Source: an uncultured Stenotrophomonas sp. (GTDB lineage Bacteria; Pseudomonadota; Gammaproteobacteria; Xanthomonadales; Xanthomonadaceae). Taken from it: DNA of 64,000 nucleotides. Both the position numbers and the translations under genes were made by a program. The notes beneath the pieces are model-generated. The model had not been told where the DNA came from and made no database searches. It saw nothing but the letters and a program-made list of their open reading frames with translations. The stretch covers positions 728,892-792,891 of the forward strand of contig NZ_CAJYVQ010000008.1 of the NCBI RefSeq assembly GCF_913778665.1, read 5' to 3'. This document shows positions 1 to 8,494 of the stretch, one piece after another. Positions within the stretch are counted from its first letter, which is position 1. Each line of letters starts with the position of its first letter.

Positions 1-367
1 CGGGCAGGTGGTGGCGCGCACCGGCGCGGTGCGGCTGACCGCCTACGCCAGCTGCGTGGCCAGCGTGCTGGTGCTGCTGCACTTTGCGGTGACCCATCCG
101 CTGCCGCTGCTGTGGCAGGCGCCGGCAGTGGTGCAGTGGTTGTCGCTGATCAATGCCACCGTGTGCACGGTGCTGCCCGTGCTGGCGATCATGCTGGCGG
201 TGCAGCGCGTGGGTTCGTCGCTGGCCGCGCAGGTCGGTATGCTGGGCCCTGTTTCCACCATCGTGATGAGCCTATGGCTGCTCGACGAACCGATGGGGCC
301 GGCGCAGATCGCCGGCACCGTGCTGGTGCTGATCGGCGTACTGCTGGTGACCCGCCTGCGGCGCTGA
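1..367 (+). CDS. EamA-family transporter, C-terminal part (5' truncated by window edge)
   Basis: This is the last 121 or so residues of an inner-membrane drug/metabolite transporter; the reading frame is open to the window edge, so the true start lies upstream. The visible part holds about four hydrophobic helices and ends with the typical EamA C-terminal pattern, in which a GP-containing helix is followed by a short loop with DEP and a last helix closed by basic residues (VTRLRR). EamA proteins normally have ten helices and export or import small metabolites; the substrate cannot be told from this fragment. Its TGA stop overlaps the proposed start of the next gene, which suggests translational coupling. 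Confidence 0.8.
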   Translation, partial: GQVVARTGAVRLTAYASCVASVLVLLHFAVTHPLPLLWQAPAVVQWLSLINATVCTVLPVLAIMLAVQRVGSSLAAQVGMLGPVSTIVMSLWLLDEPMGPAQIAGTVLVLIGVLLVTRLRR

Positions 368-702
368 CGCCGGAGCAGGCGCGTGCACGCATCCTGGCGG
401 TGATCCGCGCGATCCCCGCGGGGCAGGTGATGGGCTACGGGCAGGTGGCGATGCGCGCCGGCCTGCCGGGACGTGCGCGGCTGACCGCGCGCATCCTTGG
501 CCAGAACGACGATCCGGACCTGCCCTGGCACCGCGTGCTGCGCTCGGACGGGCGCATCGCCATGGAAGAGGGCTCGGCTGGCTGGCGCGAGCAGTCGCAG
601 CGGCTGCGCGACGAAGGCGTAGTGGTGGAGAACGGCCGGGTGCGGATGCCCGTCACCGATCCGGCCGCGGCGCTGGATGCGGCCGTATGGGGGCCCGGCT
701 GA
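364..702 (+). CDS. Alkyltransferase-like protein (ATL), MGMT family
   Basis: This protein resembles the DNA-binding domain of O6-alkylguanine-DNA alkyltransferase. The motif that is PCHRV in the active enzymes reads PWHRV here, with Trp55 in place of the alkyl-accepting Cys. That is the hallmark of ATL proteins, which bind O6-alkylguanine, flip it out and hand it to nucleotide excision repair without removing it. The helix-turn-helix part (GQVMGYGQVA) is also present. The start is uncertain: the homologous part begins at LTPEQ, and the only suitable codon there is a CTG at 364 that overlaps the upstream TGA. The next in-frame candidate, GTG at 400, would cut the first helix. About 112 residues is a normal ATL length. 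Confidence 0.75.
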   Translation: MTPEQARARILAVIRAIPAGQVMGYGQVAMRAGLPGRARLTARILGQNDDPDLPWHRVLRSDGRIAMEEGSAGWREQSQRLRDEGVVVENGRVRMPVTDPAAALDAAVWGPG

Positions 703-795
703 GCGCCGCTGGCGACTGAACGGGCTGCGCCTGCAAGTCGCCAACAAGACACGGTGCTGCGGCTATGATGGAGGCCGTTCCATGCCGGTGCTCCC

Positions 796-1470
796 ATGTT
801 CCCGCGACTGCCAACCGTCACCAAGGCCCTGCTGATCGCCAACGCGATCCTGTTCCTGCTGCAGCAGCCGTTCCTGCTCGGCATGCAGACCTTCGAACCG
901 TTCATGCTGCAACCGCTGCAGCAGGGCTTCGATGCGTTCTCGCCGGGCGTCAACTTCCAGCCGTGGCAGCTGCTGACCTATGGCTTCCTGCACGGCAGCT
1001 TCGGCCACCTGTTCTTCAACATGCTGGCGGTCTTCATGTTCGGCGCGCCGCTGGAGCAGACCTGGGGCGAGAAGCGCTTCCTGCTGTACTACCTGGTGTG
1101 CGTAGCCGGCGCCGGTGTCTGCCAGCTGCTGGTGGGTACGCTGCTGGAGAATCCGGCCACGGTGCTGGGCGCGTCCGGCGGCGTGTTTGGCCTGCTGCTG
1201 GCCTACGGCATGCTGTTCCCGAACCAGCGGGTGATGCTGCTGTTCCCACCGATCCCGATGAAGGCGCGCACCTTCGTGATTCTGTTCGGCGTGGGTGAGC
1301 TGGTGCTGGGCATGACCGGCTGGCAGCCGGGCGTGGCCCACTTCGCGCATCTGGGCGGCATGCTGTTCGGCTGGTTGCTGATCCGCTACTGGCGCGGGCA
1401 GTCACCGTTCAACAAGCGCCGCCCGCCAGGCCCACCGAACCGCCCCAACCATCTGCGCAGCGTGAAGTAA
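796..1470 (+). CDS. Rhomboid-family intramembrane serine protease
   Basis: A 224-residue multi-pass inner-membrane protein with about six hydrophobic segments. The catalytic dyad is visible: Ser127 in GASGG and His185 in AHLGG. The conserved HGSFGHLFFNM stretch of the second helix region carries His66, His71 and Asn75, which shape the oxyanion site in rhomboids. The C-terminus is a cytoplasmic basic, proline-rich tail. Rhomboids cleave transmembrane helices of client proteins within the bilayer; the client here is unknown. A short intergenic gap separates it from the ATL gene, and a REP pair follows it. Confidence 0.9.
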   Translation: MFPRLPTVTKALLIANAILFLLQQPFLLGMQTFEPFMLQPLQQGFDAFSPGVNFQPWQLLTYGFLHGSFGHLFFNMLAVFMFGAPLEQTWGEKRFLLYYLVCVAGAGVCQLLVGTLLENPATVLGASGGVFGLLLAYGMLFPNQRVMLLFPPIPMKARTFVILFGVGELVLGMTGWQPGVAHFAHLGGMLFGWLLIRYWRGQSPFNKRRPPGPPNRPNHLRSVK

Positions 1471-1496
1471 GGCGCGATGCGCCTCGCTTCACGCGG

Positions 1497-1618
1497 GTAG
1501 GTGCCAACCTTGGTTGGCAATCATCCCTGTCGTTTCGTGGCAACCGAGGTGGGTACCCATCAACGGCAGGTCATGCACGCGGCGGGTACCTGTGAATCCA
1601 CGCACGGCGTGGATCTAC
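1497..1618. repeat. Pair of facing GTAG-headed REP (SMAG-type) palindromes
   Basis: The left unit starts with GTAG at 1497 and forms a hairpin TGCCAACC/GGTTGGCA (1502-1509 with 1512-1519). The right unit reads in the opposite direction, with GTAG on the minus strand at 1615-1618 and a hairpin ATCCACGC/GCGTGGAT (1596-1603 with 1607-1614). The two lie between convergent genes, and the minus-strand GTAG supplies the TAG stop of the neighbouring oxidoreductase gene. SMAG elements of Stenotrophomonas have this head and stem design. Confidence 0.75.
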
Positions 1619-3198
1619 AGGTCCTGCAACACCACCTGCGCGGCATTGTGCCCGGGCGCACCGGTGACACCACCACCGGGATGGGTGCCCGACCCACACA
1701 GGTACAACCCGGGCAGCGCACCGCGATAGCCGGCCTGGCCAACCATCGGCCGGGCCGAGAACAGCTGGTTGGCGCTGAGCGCACCGTGGAAGATGTCGCC
1801 GCCGATCAGACCGAAGGTGCGTTCCAGATCCAGCGGCGACAGCACCTGACGGCCCAGCACGCTGTCGACGAAGCCCGGCGCGTACTGCTCGACGGTGGCG
1901 ATCATCAGGTCAGCCACGCTGTCGCGATGATCATCCCAGTGGCGACCCGCAGGCAGAACCGGCGCCACGTGCTGGCAGAACAGGCTGGCGACATGCTGTC
2001 CGGGCGGCGCCAGTGAATCGTCCAGCGTACTGGGGATCAGCATCTCCACGATCGGCTGGCGTGACCAGCCATCGCAGCGCGCATCCAGCCAGGCGCGGTC
2101 CATGTAGTCCAGGCTGGGCGCCATGATGATGCCGGCGCTGAGGTGATCGCCGGGGCCGGGCAGGGCGCGGAACTGCGGCAGCCGCGACAGCGCCAGGTTC
2201 ATCCGGAAGGTGCCGGAACCGCAGCGCCAGTGCGCCATCCGTTCGCGCGTCGCCGCTGGTACCTGCGCCGGTTCCAGCAACTGCTCGTACAGCAGCTTCG
2301 GATTGACGTTGGCGATCACCGCGCGTGCGCGCAGGGTCTCGCCGTTGGTCAACACCACCCCTACTGCCTGGCCATGTTCGACCAGCACGCGCTGCACGCC
2401 GGCATCCACGCGCATTTCGGCACCGGCATGACGCGCGGCAGCGGCAATCGCCTGGCTGATCGCGCCCATGCCGCCGATTGCGTGGCCCCAGGCACCCTTG
2501 ACGCCGTTGCACTGGCCGAACACGTGATGCAGCAGCACGTAGGCGCTGCCGGGCGTGTACGGACTGGCGTAATTGCCGACGATGCCGTCGAAGCCGAACA
2601 GCGCCTTGATGGGTTCGCTCTCGAACCAGCGGTCCAGGTATTCCGCTGCCGAAAGCGTGAACAGGTCCAGCAGTTCCTGACGCAGCGAAGGATCCAGCGC
2701 TGCAAGTTCGCGGCCGAGACGGCCCATCTGCCACAGCGCGGGCAGGGCACGCCAGCCGGCGGCCACACCGAGGTCCGGCGGCGCACGCAACGCCCACGCA
2801 CGCAGCACGTCAGCGAAGATCTCCAGGCGCGCTTCATAGGCGGGCAGCACCTGCGCATCGCGCGCGGAGAATTTCGCGACTTCGGCCTGGGTGCGGCCCG
2901 GCGCCGACAGCAGGTAGCGGCCATCGGGCAACGGCAGGAAGTTGTTGGCCGGACGCGCAACGATGCGCAGTCCGTGGGCAGGCAGCTGCAGGTCGTCGAC
3001 CACCTTCGGTTGCAGCAGCGATACCGTGTACGACGCCACCGAGTTGCGGAAGCCGGGATGGAATTCCTCGGTAACCGCAGCACCGCCGAGCACGCCGCGG
3101 CGTTCAAGGACCAGTACCTTCTTTCCGGCCTTCGCCAGATAGGCCGCGCAGACCAGCCCGTTGTGGCCACCGCCGACGATGAGTGCATCCCAGGTCAT
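1615..3198 (-). CDS. Phytoene desaturase-like FAD-dependent oxidoreductase (PYROXD2-like)
   Basis: A 527-residue flavoprotein. The N-terminus carries the dinucleotide-binding GGGHNG motif (about residues 9-14), followed by a second glycine-rich stretch (RRGVLGGAA) typical of amine oxidase/phytoene desaturase folds. The C-terminal FAD-binding segment (LYLCGSGTHPGGGVTGAPG) is also present. The overall pattern is that of the bacterial NAD(P)/FAD oxidoreductases related to PYROXD2; the substrate is unknown, and carotenoid synthesis is not implied because no crt neighbours are seen. I chose ATG 3198 because AGAGG lies five bases upstream; a GTG two codons earlier would place that site inside the gene. 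The stop codon lies in a REP element. Confidence 0.85.
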   Translation of the reverse strand: MTWDALIVGGGHNGLVCAAYLAKAGKKVLVLERRGVLGGAAVTEEFHPGFRNSVASYTVSLLQPKVVDDLQLPAHGLRIVARPANNFLPLPDGRYLLSAPGRTQAEVAKFSARDAQVLPAYEARLEIFADVLRAWALRAPPDLGVAAGWRALPALWQMGRLGRELAALDPSLRQELLDLFTLSAAEYLDRWFESEPIKALFGFDGIVGNYASPYTPGSAYVLLHHVFGQCNGVKGAWGHAIGGMGAISQAIAAAARHAGAEMRVDAGVQRVLVEHGQAVGVVLTNGETLRARAVIANVNPKLLYEQLLEPAQVPAATRERMAHWRCGSGTFRMNLALSRLPQFRALPGPGDHLSAGIIMAPSLDYMDRAWLDARCDGWSRQPIVEMLIPSTLDDSLAPPGQHVASLFCQHVAPVLPAGRHWDDHRDSVADLMIATVEQYAPGFVDSVLGRQVLSPLDLERTFGLIGGDIFHGALSANQLFSARPMVGQAGYRGALPGLYLCGSGTHPGGGVTGAPGHNAAQVVLQDL

Positions 3199-3210
3199 CA
3201 GCACCTCTGG

Positions 3211-3296
3211 AAAAGGGGACGGAGGGGATTAAGTCGTAATCGGCATCTGAGCACGCATCCATGCGGGAAGCGACTTAATCCCCTCCGTCCCCTTTT
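3211..3296. repeat. Perfect 26-bp inverted repeat element (GGGGACGGAGGGGATTAAG family)
   Basis: The arms 3211-3236 and 3271-3296 are exact reverse complements over 26 bases, separated by a 34-base spacer. The element sits between two minus-strand genes. It can form a very strong hairpin with a T-run on either strand, so it probably works as a terminator. A shorter relative with the same core lies at 51750-51797. The right arm encodes the last residues and stop codon of the adjacent PhnB-like gene. Confidence 0.9.
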
Positions 3297-3769
3297 TTGA
3301 TGGCGGCTTCGATGGTGGCGATGTCGATCTTCTTCATCGGCATCATCGCGTTGAATGCGCGCTTGGCCAGTGCCTTGTCCGGGCTGGTCACCGCTTCGAT
3401 CAGCATGCGTGGGCTGATCTGCCAGGAGATGCCCCAGCGGTCCTTGCACCAGCCGCACTGGCTCTCCTGGCCGCCGTTGCCGACGATCGTATTCCACAGG
3501 CGGTCGGTCTCGGCCTGGTCCTGGGTCTGGATCTGGAACGAGAAGGCTTCGCTGTGCTTGAACGCGCTGCCGCCGTTGAGGCCGACGCACGGGATGCCGC
3601 AGACGGTGAATTCGACGGTCAGTACGCTGCCCTCCTTGCCGTCAGGGAAATCGCCCGGCGCGTGATGCACGGCGGTGATCCTGCTGTCGGGCAGGAAGCT
3701 GGCATAGAAGGTAGCGGCCTCGAGCGCACCGTTGTCGTACCAGACACAGATGGTGTTCTTGTGCGCCAT
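3275..3769 (-). CDS. VOC-superfamily PhnB-like protein (3-demethylubiquinone-9 methyltransferase-like fold)
   Basis: A 164-residue cytoplasmic protein of the small PhnB/glyoxalase-fold family. It begins with the usual beta strand followed by YDNGALEAATFYASFLPDSR and carries the CGIPCVGLNGG and QCGWCKDRWGISWQ patterns seen in this family. The function of these proteins is not established and a metal-dependent enzymatic role is only inferred. ATG 3769 has GGAG upstream. The C-terminal codons (KKGDGGD and the TAA stop) are provided by the neighbouring 26-bp repeat arm, so the original 3' end was probably altered by insertion of that element. Confidence 0.85.
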   Translation of the reverse strand: MAHKNTICVWYDNGALEAATFYASFLPDSRITAVHHAPGDFPDGKEGSVLTVEFTVCGIPCVGLNGGSAFKHSEAFSFQIQTQDQAETDRLWNTIVGNGGQESQCGWCKDRWGISWQISPRMLIEAVTSPDKALAKRAFNAMMPMKKIDIATIEAAIKKGDGGD

Positions 3770-3841
3770 GTTCGGGCTCCGCGATGGACGAAGCCGCAGC
3801 GATAGCACGCCCGGTGTTAACCCGGGATCGTGCTGCAACCG

Positions 3842-3870
3842 CAAAAAAAAAGGGCGCCCGAAGGCGCCCT
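3842..3870 (-). terminator. Rho-independent terminator of the first M13 gene
   Basis: The stem AGGGCGCC/GGCGCCCT with a CGAA loop (3851-3870) is followed on the minus strand by a run of nine or so T. It lies 25 bases beyond the stop of the M13-like gene. Confidence 0.85.
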
Positions 3871-3895
3871 CTGCATTACCTGCACAAGCGATGGC

Positions 3896-5905
3896 TCACC
3901 GCCAGACCTTGATCTGCTCGGCTTCGCCGCGCTGCATCGGCTGGCCGGCCTTGCAGCTGAAGGTGGCGCCGAACGCCGGCAGGTTGGCCAGCGTGCCGTT
4001 GCTGCGCCACAGGCCCGGCGCACGGATGTCGGCGGTCAGGCGGCGCACCGCTTCGTTCGGCGACAGCTGCTGCGCCCACAACGCCGACCACGCGCGGAAG
4101 AAGCCCTGCTGCTGTGCCTGCTTGGCCTTCGGCTCCTGCGCGGTGTAGGCGGCCCAGGCCAGTTCCAGGCCGGCGATGTCGGCCAGGTTCTCCTCCTGGG
4201 TGAGTGCGCCGTTGACCTTGGCACCCTTCACGCCCGGGAAGTCGTAAGCGCTGTACTGCGCGGCCACGCGGTTGCCGAGCAGGGTCCAGGCGGTCTTGTC
4301 GGCCGGGGTCCACCAGCTGCGCAGCTCGCCCTTGGCGTCGACCAGCGCGCCCTTGGCATCGATCGCGCGGGTCAGCTCATGGCCGACCAGGCCACCGAAG
4401 CTGCCGAACTTGTCGGCGGCCTCAGCCTTGGCGTTGAACACCGGGCCTTGCAGGATCGCAGCGGTGACGATCAGTCGGTTCTGCGCCAGGTCATAGGCCA
4501 GCGAAGGCTGTTGCGGCAGCACGTCCCAGCGACGGTCGGCGTTGCCCTTGCCGATGCGGCGCATTTCCTCACGGTGGCGCCAGGTCGATGCGATCAGCAT
4601 GTTGCCGCCGAACGAGCCGCGGCCCATCGGCTGCACCGAGTAGTCGAGGTCACGCAGCGGCGTACCGATCTCGATCTTCAGCGCGGCCAGCTTGGCCTGG
4701 GCTTCGGACTTGGCCTCGGCGCTCATCCAGCTGCTGTTCTTGACCGCTTCGATCTGCACCTCACGCACCTTGTCGACGATCCACGCGGCCTGGCGGCGGT
4801 CTTCGGCCGACAGGTAACGCGCGGCGTACTCGCGGCCGACCATCGGGCCGGCGGCCACGTTGATCGCATCGAGCACGCTTTCCCAGCGCTGCGGCGGCAG
4901 GGTTTCGCCACGCAGCACGCGGCCGCGGAATTCGAACTCGGCGTCGCGGTAGGCCTTGGACAGGTACGGTGCCATCGAGTCACCCACGCGCCAGCGCAGA
5001 TAGGCCTTCCACTGCTCGGGCTTGAGCTTGGTGACCATGCCATCGAGCTGCTTGAACAGGCCCGGATCGGCCAGCGAGACCAGGTCGTCGTCCACGCCCT
5101 GCGCCTTCAGGAACGCATCCAGCTGCAGGTTGCGGTAACGGCTGTTGAGCTCCTTGGTGGAGATCGGCGCGTAGTTGTTGAACGGGTTGTTGATACCGGC
5201 CAGCGACTGCGCATTGCGCGCCAGCTCGGTTTCCAGTGCGATCACCGACTGAGACTCTAAATCGAGCTTGGCGGCCGGGGTGCCGGTCAGTGCCAGGATC
5301 TGCTTGACGTAGGCGCGGTAGCGGCCCATCACGGCCACGGTGTCGGCGTCGGTGCGGGTGTAGAACGCCGGGTCCGGCAGACCCATGCCGCCCTGCATGA
5401 AGTAGCCGATGTGGCGATCCAGCGCCTTCAGATCGACGTCGGGGCCGAAGTTGAAGGCCACCGGGATGCCGACCTGGTGCAGCGCGGCAATCGAGGCCGG
5501 CACGTCCTTGGCCTTCTTGATGGCGTTGATGCGGGTCAGCAGCGGGGCGATCGGATTGGAACCGTCGGCTTCCACCGCCGCTTCGTCCAGGCCGCTGGCC
5601 CAGAAATCACCGAGCAGTTTCTGCACGTTGCCCTGCGGCGCCTTCATCGCGGCGTCGAGCAGTTCACGCTGCTGCTGGCGGCTGCGGTCGACCAGCTGAC
5701 CCAGCGCGGTGGTGGCCCCGGTCTGCGGCACCGGGTTGGCCTTCAGCCAGCCTGCATTGGTCGCGTCGTAGAAGTCGCTGCACTGGGCACTGACAGCCGG
5801 GGCGCGGGCGGCCTTCTTCTTGGCGGCGGCGAACGCATCGTGGGTCGGAACCAGAGTCGCCAGGCTGATGCCCAGGGCGATGGCAAGCGGACGGAAGTTG
5901 GGCAT
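3896..5905 (-). CDS. M13-family metallopeptidase homologue lacking two active-site His (probable pseudoenzyme)
   Basis: A 669-residue exported protein with an N-terminal signal peptide ending around AFA. It has the full neprilysin/PepO fold: an N-terminal M13 domain and a C-terminal catalytic domain. The zinc motif reads HELTR (His509, Glu510, Arg513) instead of HExxH, so the second zinc-binding histidine is missing. The third ligand, Glu572 in ENLAD, is kept. The substrate-stabilising histidine found as DPHAP in the paralogue next door reads DIRAP here (Arg628). Two independent losses argue for a non-catalytic or altered role, such as peptide binding. Length and frame are intact, so this is not simple decay. 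A strong terminator follows it. Confidence 0.9.
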   Translation of the reverse strand: MPNFRPLAIALGISLATLVPTHDAFAAAKKKAARAPAVSAQCSDFYDATNAGWLKANPVPQTGATTALGQLVDRSRQQQRELLDAAMKAPQGNVQKLLGDFWASGLDEAAVEADGSNPIAPLLTRINAIKKAKDVPASIAALHQVGIPVAFNFGPDVDLKALDRHIGYFMQGGMGLPDPAFYTRTDADTVAVMGRYRAYVKQILALTGTPAAKLDLESQSVIALETELARNAQSLAGINNPFNNYAPISTKELNSRYRNLQLDAFLKAQGVDDDLVSLADPGLFKQLDGMVTKLKPEQWKAYLRWRVGDSMAPYLSKAYRDAEFEFRGRVLRGETLPPQRWESVLDAINVAAGPMVGREYAARYLSAEDRRQAAWIVDKVREVQIEAVKNSSWMSAEAKSEAQAKLAALKIEIGTPLRDLDYSVQPMGRGSFGGNMLIASTWRHREEMRRIGKGNADRRWDVLPQQPSLAYDLAQNRLIVTAAILQGPVFNAKAEAADKFGSFGGLVGHELTRAIDAKGALVDAKGELRSWWTPADKTAWTLLGNRVAAQYSAYDFPGVKGAKVNGALTQEENLADIAGLELAWAAYTAQEPKAKQAQQQGFFRAWSALWAQQLSPNEAVRRLTADIRAPGLWRSNGTLANLPAFGATFSCKAGQPMQRGEAEQIKVWR

Positions 5906-5986
5906 ATGGAACGAATCCGTGATGGATTGAGGGCGCGCGCACTATAGCAAGCTGGGCATGGGCGCGGGATGCACGCATCACGGAGC

Positions 5987-6124
5987 ATTCGCCGATCATG
6001 CGCGGCGCTACCGGGTGGGTGGCACGGCGGGGCGGGATGCACGCGTCGCGTTGCTTTCGCCGACCAAGGTCGGCAGCTACCGGAGAGCGCCGGGATCGGT
6101 AGTTCCACGCCATGCGTGGATGAC
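5987..6124. repeat. Cluster of GTAG-headed REP palindromes between the M13 genes
   Basis: At least three units are visible: a minus-strand unit at about 5987-6012, a minus-strand unit with stem GCCGACC/GGTCGGC and its GTAG head (6059-6080), and a plus-strand unit GTAGTTCCACGCCATGCGTGG (6099-6124). The cluster occupies most of the 286-base gap between the two peptidase genes and nothing coding is seen there. Confidence 0.65.
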
Positions 6125-6134
6125 AGACACCGCC

Positions 6135-6166
6135 AAAAACAAAGGCCCGGGAATTCCCGGGCCTTT
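6135..6166 (-). terminator. Rho-independent terminator of the second M13 gene
   Basis: A 13-bp perfect palindrome centred on GAATTC (AAAGGCCCGGGAA and its complement, 6141-6166) is followed on the minus strand by GTTTTT. It lies 25 bases past the stop codon at 6192. Confidence 0.9.
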
Positions 6167-6191
6167 GCAGGTCTGCAGCTTCAGCCGTGGC

Positions 6192-8294
6192 TTACCAGAT
6201 CACCACCTGCTGGTCGCCGCTGCGGGCCATCGGCGAACCGGCCTTGCACTGGAACGCGGCCGCGAAGGTCGGCAGGTTCGACGGTGCACCCATGGCGCGG
6301 AACTGCGCCGGTGCGTGCGGGTCGGTCGCCAGGCGGACCTTGGCGTTCTCCGGGGTGTACTTGGTGCGCCACACGGTGGCCCAGTTGAAGAAGAAGCGCT
6401 GGTCGCGGGTGAAGCCGTCGACCTTCGGGTCTTCCTTGCCGGCGCTGGCCTTCTGCAGGGCGTCGTAGGCGGTGGCCAGGCCGCCCAGGTCGGCGATGTT
6501 CTCGCCCAGGGTCAGGTGGCCGTTCACTGCCTGGCCGTCGACCTTGTACTGGTCGAACTGCTTGACCAGCTTGCCGGTCAGGCCTTCGAAGTTCTTCTTG
6601 TCAGCCGCGGTCCACCAGTCTTCCATGTTGCCGGTCGGCCCGAAGCGCGCGCCCTGGTCGTCGTAACCATGGGTCATTTCGTGGCCGATCACCGCGCCGA
6701 TGCCGCCGTAGTTCAGTGCGTCGTCGGCCTTCGGGTCGAAGAACGGCGGCTGCAGGATGGCGGCCGGGAACACGATCTCGTTCTGCAGCGGGTTGTAGTA
6801 GGCGTTGACCGTCTGCGGGGTCATGCCCCACTCGGTCTTGTCCACCGGCTTGCCGATCTTGGACAGGTTGAATTTGTAGTTGAACTCGTTGGCCGCGCGC
6901 ACGTTGCCCAGGTAGCTGTCGCGCTGGGTCTGCAGGCCCGACCAGTCACGCCACTTGTCCGGGTAACCGATCTTCGGGGTGAAGGTTTCCCACTTGGCGA
7001 TGGCCTTGGCCTTGGTCTCATCGCTCATCCAGCTCAGGCCCTGGATGCGTTCCTTCAGGGAAGCAGCCAGGTTCTTCACCAGCTCTTCCATCTTCGCCTT
7101 GGCTTCCGGCGAGAAGGCGACCTTCACGTACAGCTGGCCAAAGGCTTCGCCGGCATCGTTCTCAATGGTGCCCAGCACGCGCTTCCAGCGCGGCTTCTGT
7201 TCCTTCTGGCCGTTGAGGGTCTTGCCGTAGAACTCGTAGTTCTCCTGAACGAAGGCGTCGGCCAGGTACGGCGAGGCACTGTCCACGGTGTGGAAGCGCA
7301 GGTAGGCGCGCCACACCGACGGATCGGTGTCGCCCAGCGCCTTGCTCACTTCCTCATGGAAGGCCGGCATCGCCAGCGAGAACTTCTCCGGCGCGGCCAC
7401 GCCCTGCGACTTGAAGAACTCGGTCCAGCTGAAGTTCGGGGTCAGCTTGTCGGCGTCAGCCAGGGTGACCGGGTTGTAGTACAGCTCGACGTTGCGCGAC
7501 AGCTCGACGCGCGACTTCGAAGCCTTGGCCAGGCGGGTCTCGAACTTGACCACTTCCTCAGCCTGCTTGGCGGCGTCGGCAGCAGCAACGCCGGACAGCT
7601 CCAGCACCTTGGCGACATGCGCCTGGTAGGCCTTCAGCTTGTCGGCATTCTTGGCGTCGGTGTAATAGGTGCTGTCCGGCAGGCCCAGGCCGCCCTGGCT
7701 GGCGTAGGCCAGATTCACGGCCGAGTTCTTGAAGTCGGCTTCGGCACCGAAGCCGAACAGGATGTTGTCGCCCTTGGCGGCACTGGTACGCAGGTAGTTG
7801 GCGATGGCTGCCTTGTCCTGCAGGCCGTCGATCGCGGTCAGGTCGGCCTTCAACGGCTCGATGCCCTGCGCGTTGATCTTGGCTTCGTCCATGCCGGTCG
7901 CCCACAGGTCGCCGACGATTTTCTCGATGTGGTTCGGGGCCTTGACCTGCGCGACCTGCTCGGCCAGCTGGTGCTGCACGGCGACCGAACGTTCGTCGAG
8001 GATGGTGAAGGCGCCCCAGCTGGTACGGTCGCCCGGAATTTCATTGGCTGCCAGCCACTTGCTGTTGACGTAGTCGCCAAAGGCGCCGCAGGCGTCCTTG
8101 CTGGCGTCCAGATCGCTGGGCTGGAAGGCGTTGTAGGCCGGCAGCTTGCTCTCGTCCAGGGTGTACTGGGTGGCCTGGGCGGGGGCCGGCGTGGAGGCGG
8201 TGGCATCCTTGGCCGGGGCTTCAGTCTTGCCGCAGCCAACCAGCGCGGCCGAAACGGCCAGGGTCAGCAGCACGATCTTGGGAGTACGGGTCAC
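6192..8294 (-). CDS. M13-family zinc metallopeptidase, lipoprotein
   Basis: A 700-residue peptidase of the neprilysin/PepO family that should hydrolyse short peptides in the periplasm. The active site is complete: HEMTH (His538, Glu539, His542), ENIAD (Glu598), the upstream NAYYNP segment that contacts substrate backbone, and His660 in DPHAP. The N-terminus is a lipoprotein signal with lipobox LVGC, so the protein is probably anchored in a membrane. I chose the GTG at 8294 because GGAGG lies eight bases upstream and translation from it begins directly with the signal sequence. It is a paralogue of the adjacent upstream-facing gene that has lost key residues. It has its own terminator. Confidence 0.93.
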   Translation of the reverse strand: MTRTPKIVLLTLAVSAALVGCGKTEAPAKDATASTPAPAQATQYTLDESKLPAYNAFQPSDLDASKDACGAFGDYVNSKWLAANEIPGDRTSWGAFTILDERSVAVQHQLAEQVAQVKAPNHIEKIVGDLWATGMDEAKINAQGIEPLKADLTAIDGLQDKAAIANYLRTSAAKGDNILFGFGAEADFKNSAVNLAYASQGGLGLPDSTYYTDAKNADKLKAYQAHVAKVLELSGVAAADAAKQAEEVVKFETRLAKASKSRVELSRNVELYYNPVTLADADKLTPNFSWTEFFKSQGVAAPEKFSLAMPAFHEEVSKALGDTDPSVWRAYLRFHTVDSASPYLADAFVQENYEFYGKTLNGQKEQKPRWKRVLGTIENDAGEAFGQLYVKVAFSPEAKAKMEELVKNLAASLKERIQGLSWMSDETKAKAIAKWETFTPKIGYPDKWRDWSGLQTQRDSYLGNVRAANEFNYKFNLSKIGKPVDKTEWGMTPQTVNAYYNPLQNEIVFPAAILQPPFFDPKADDALNYGGIGAVIGHEMTHGYDDQGARFGPTGNMEDWWTAADKKNFEGLTGKLVKQFDQYKVDGQAVNGHLTLGENIADLGGLATAYDALQKASAGKEDPKVDGFTRDQRFFFNWATVWRTKYTPENAKVRLATDPHAPAQFRAMGAPSNLPTFAAAFQCKAGSPMARSGDQQVVIW

Positions 8295-8430
8295 TTTGAT
8301 GGCCTCCAGGCCGAGTGAGTCAGGGAAGGGCCGCGGGGACGGCCGTGGGCCGAACGATACGCCGCCGGCCTGCCCTGCAAGGGTGTCGAAGGTCATGGCC
8401 AGGTGCAAGGGGCTGCACGCGAGGCGCCAT

Positions 8431-8469
8431 GAAAGGAAAAAAGAAGGCCCGTGCAATTGCACGGGCCTT
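8431..8469 (-). terminator. Rho-independent terminator of the Oar-like receptor gene
   Basis: A 13-bp perfect palindrome centred on AATT (8444-8469, AAGGCCCGTGCAA and its complement) is followed on the minus strand by a T-rich tail (CTTTTTTCC). It lies 25 bases beyond the stop at 8495. Confidence 0.9.
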
Positions 8470-8494
8470 CCGGGTCAACGGTGCTGCCGGATGA

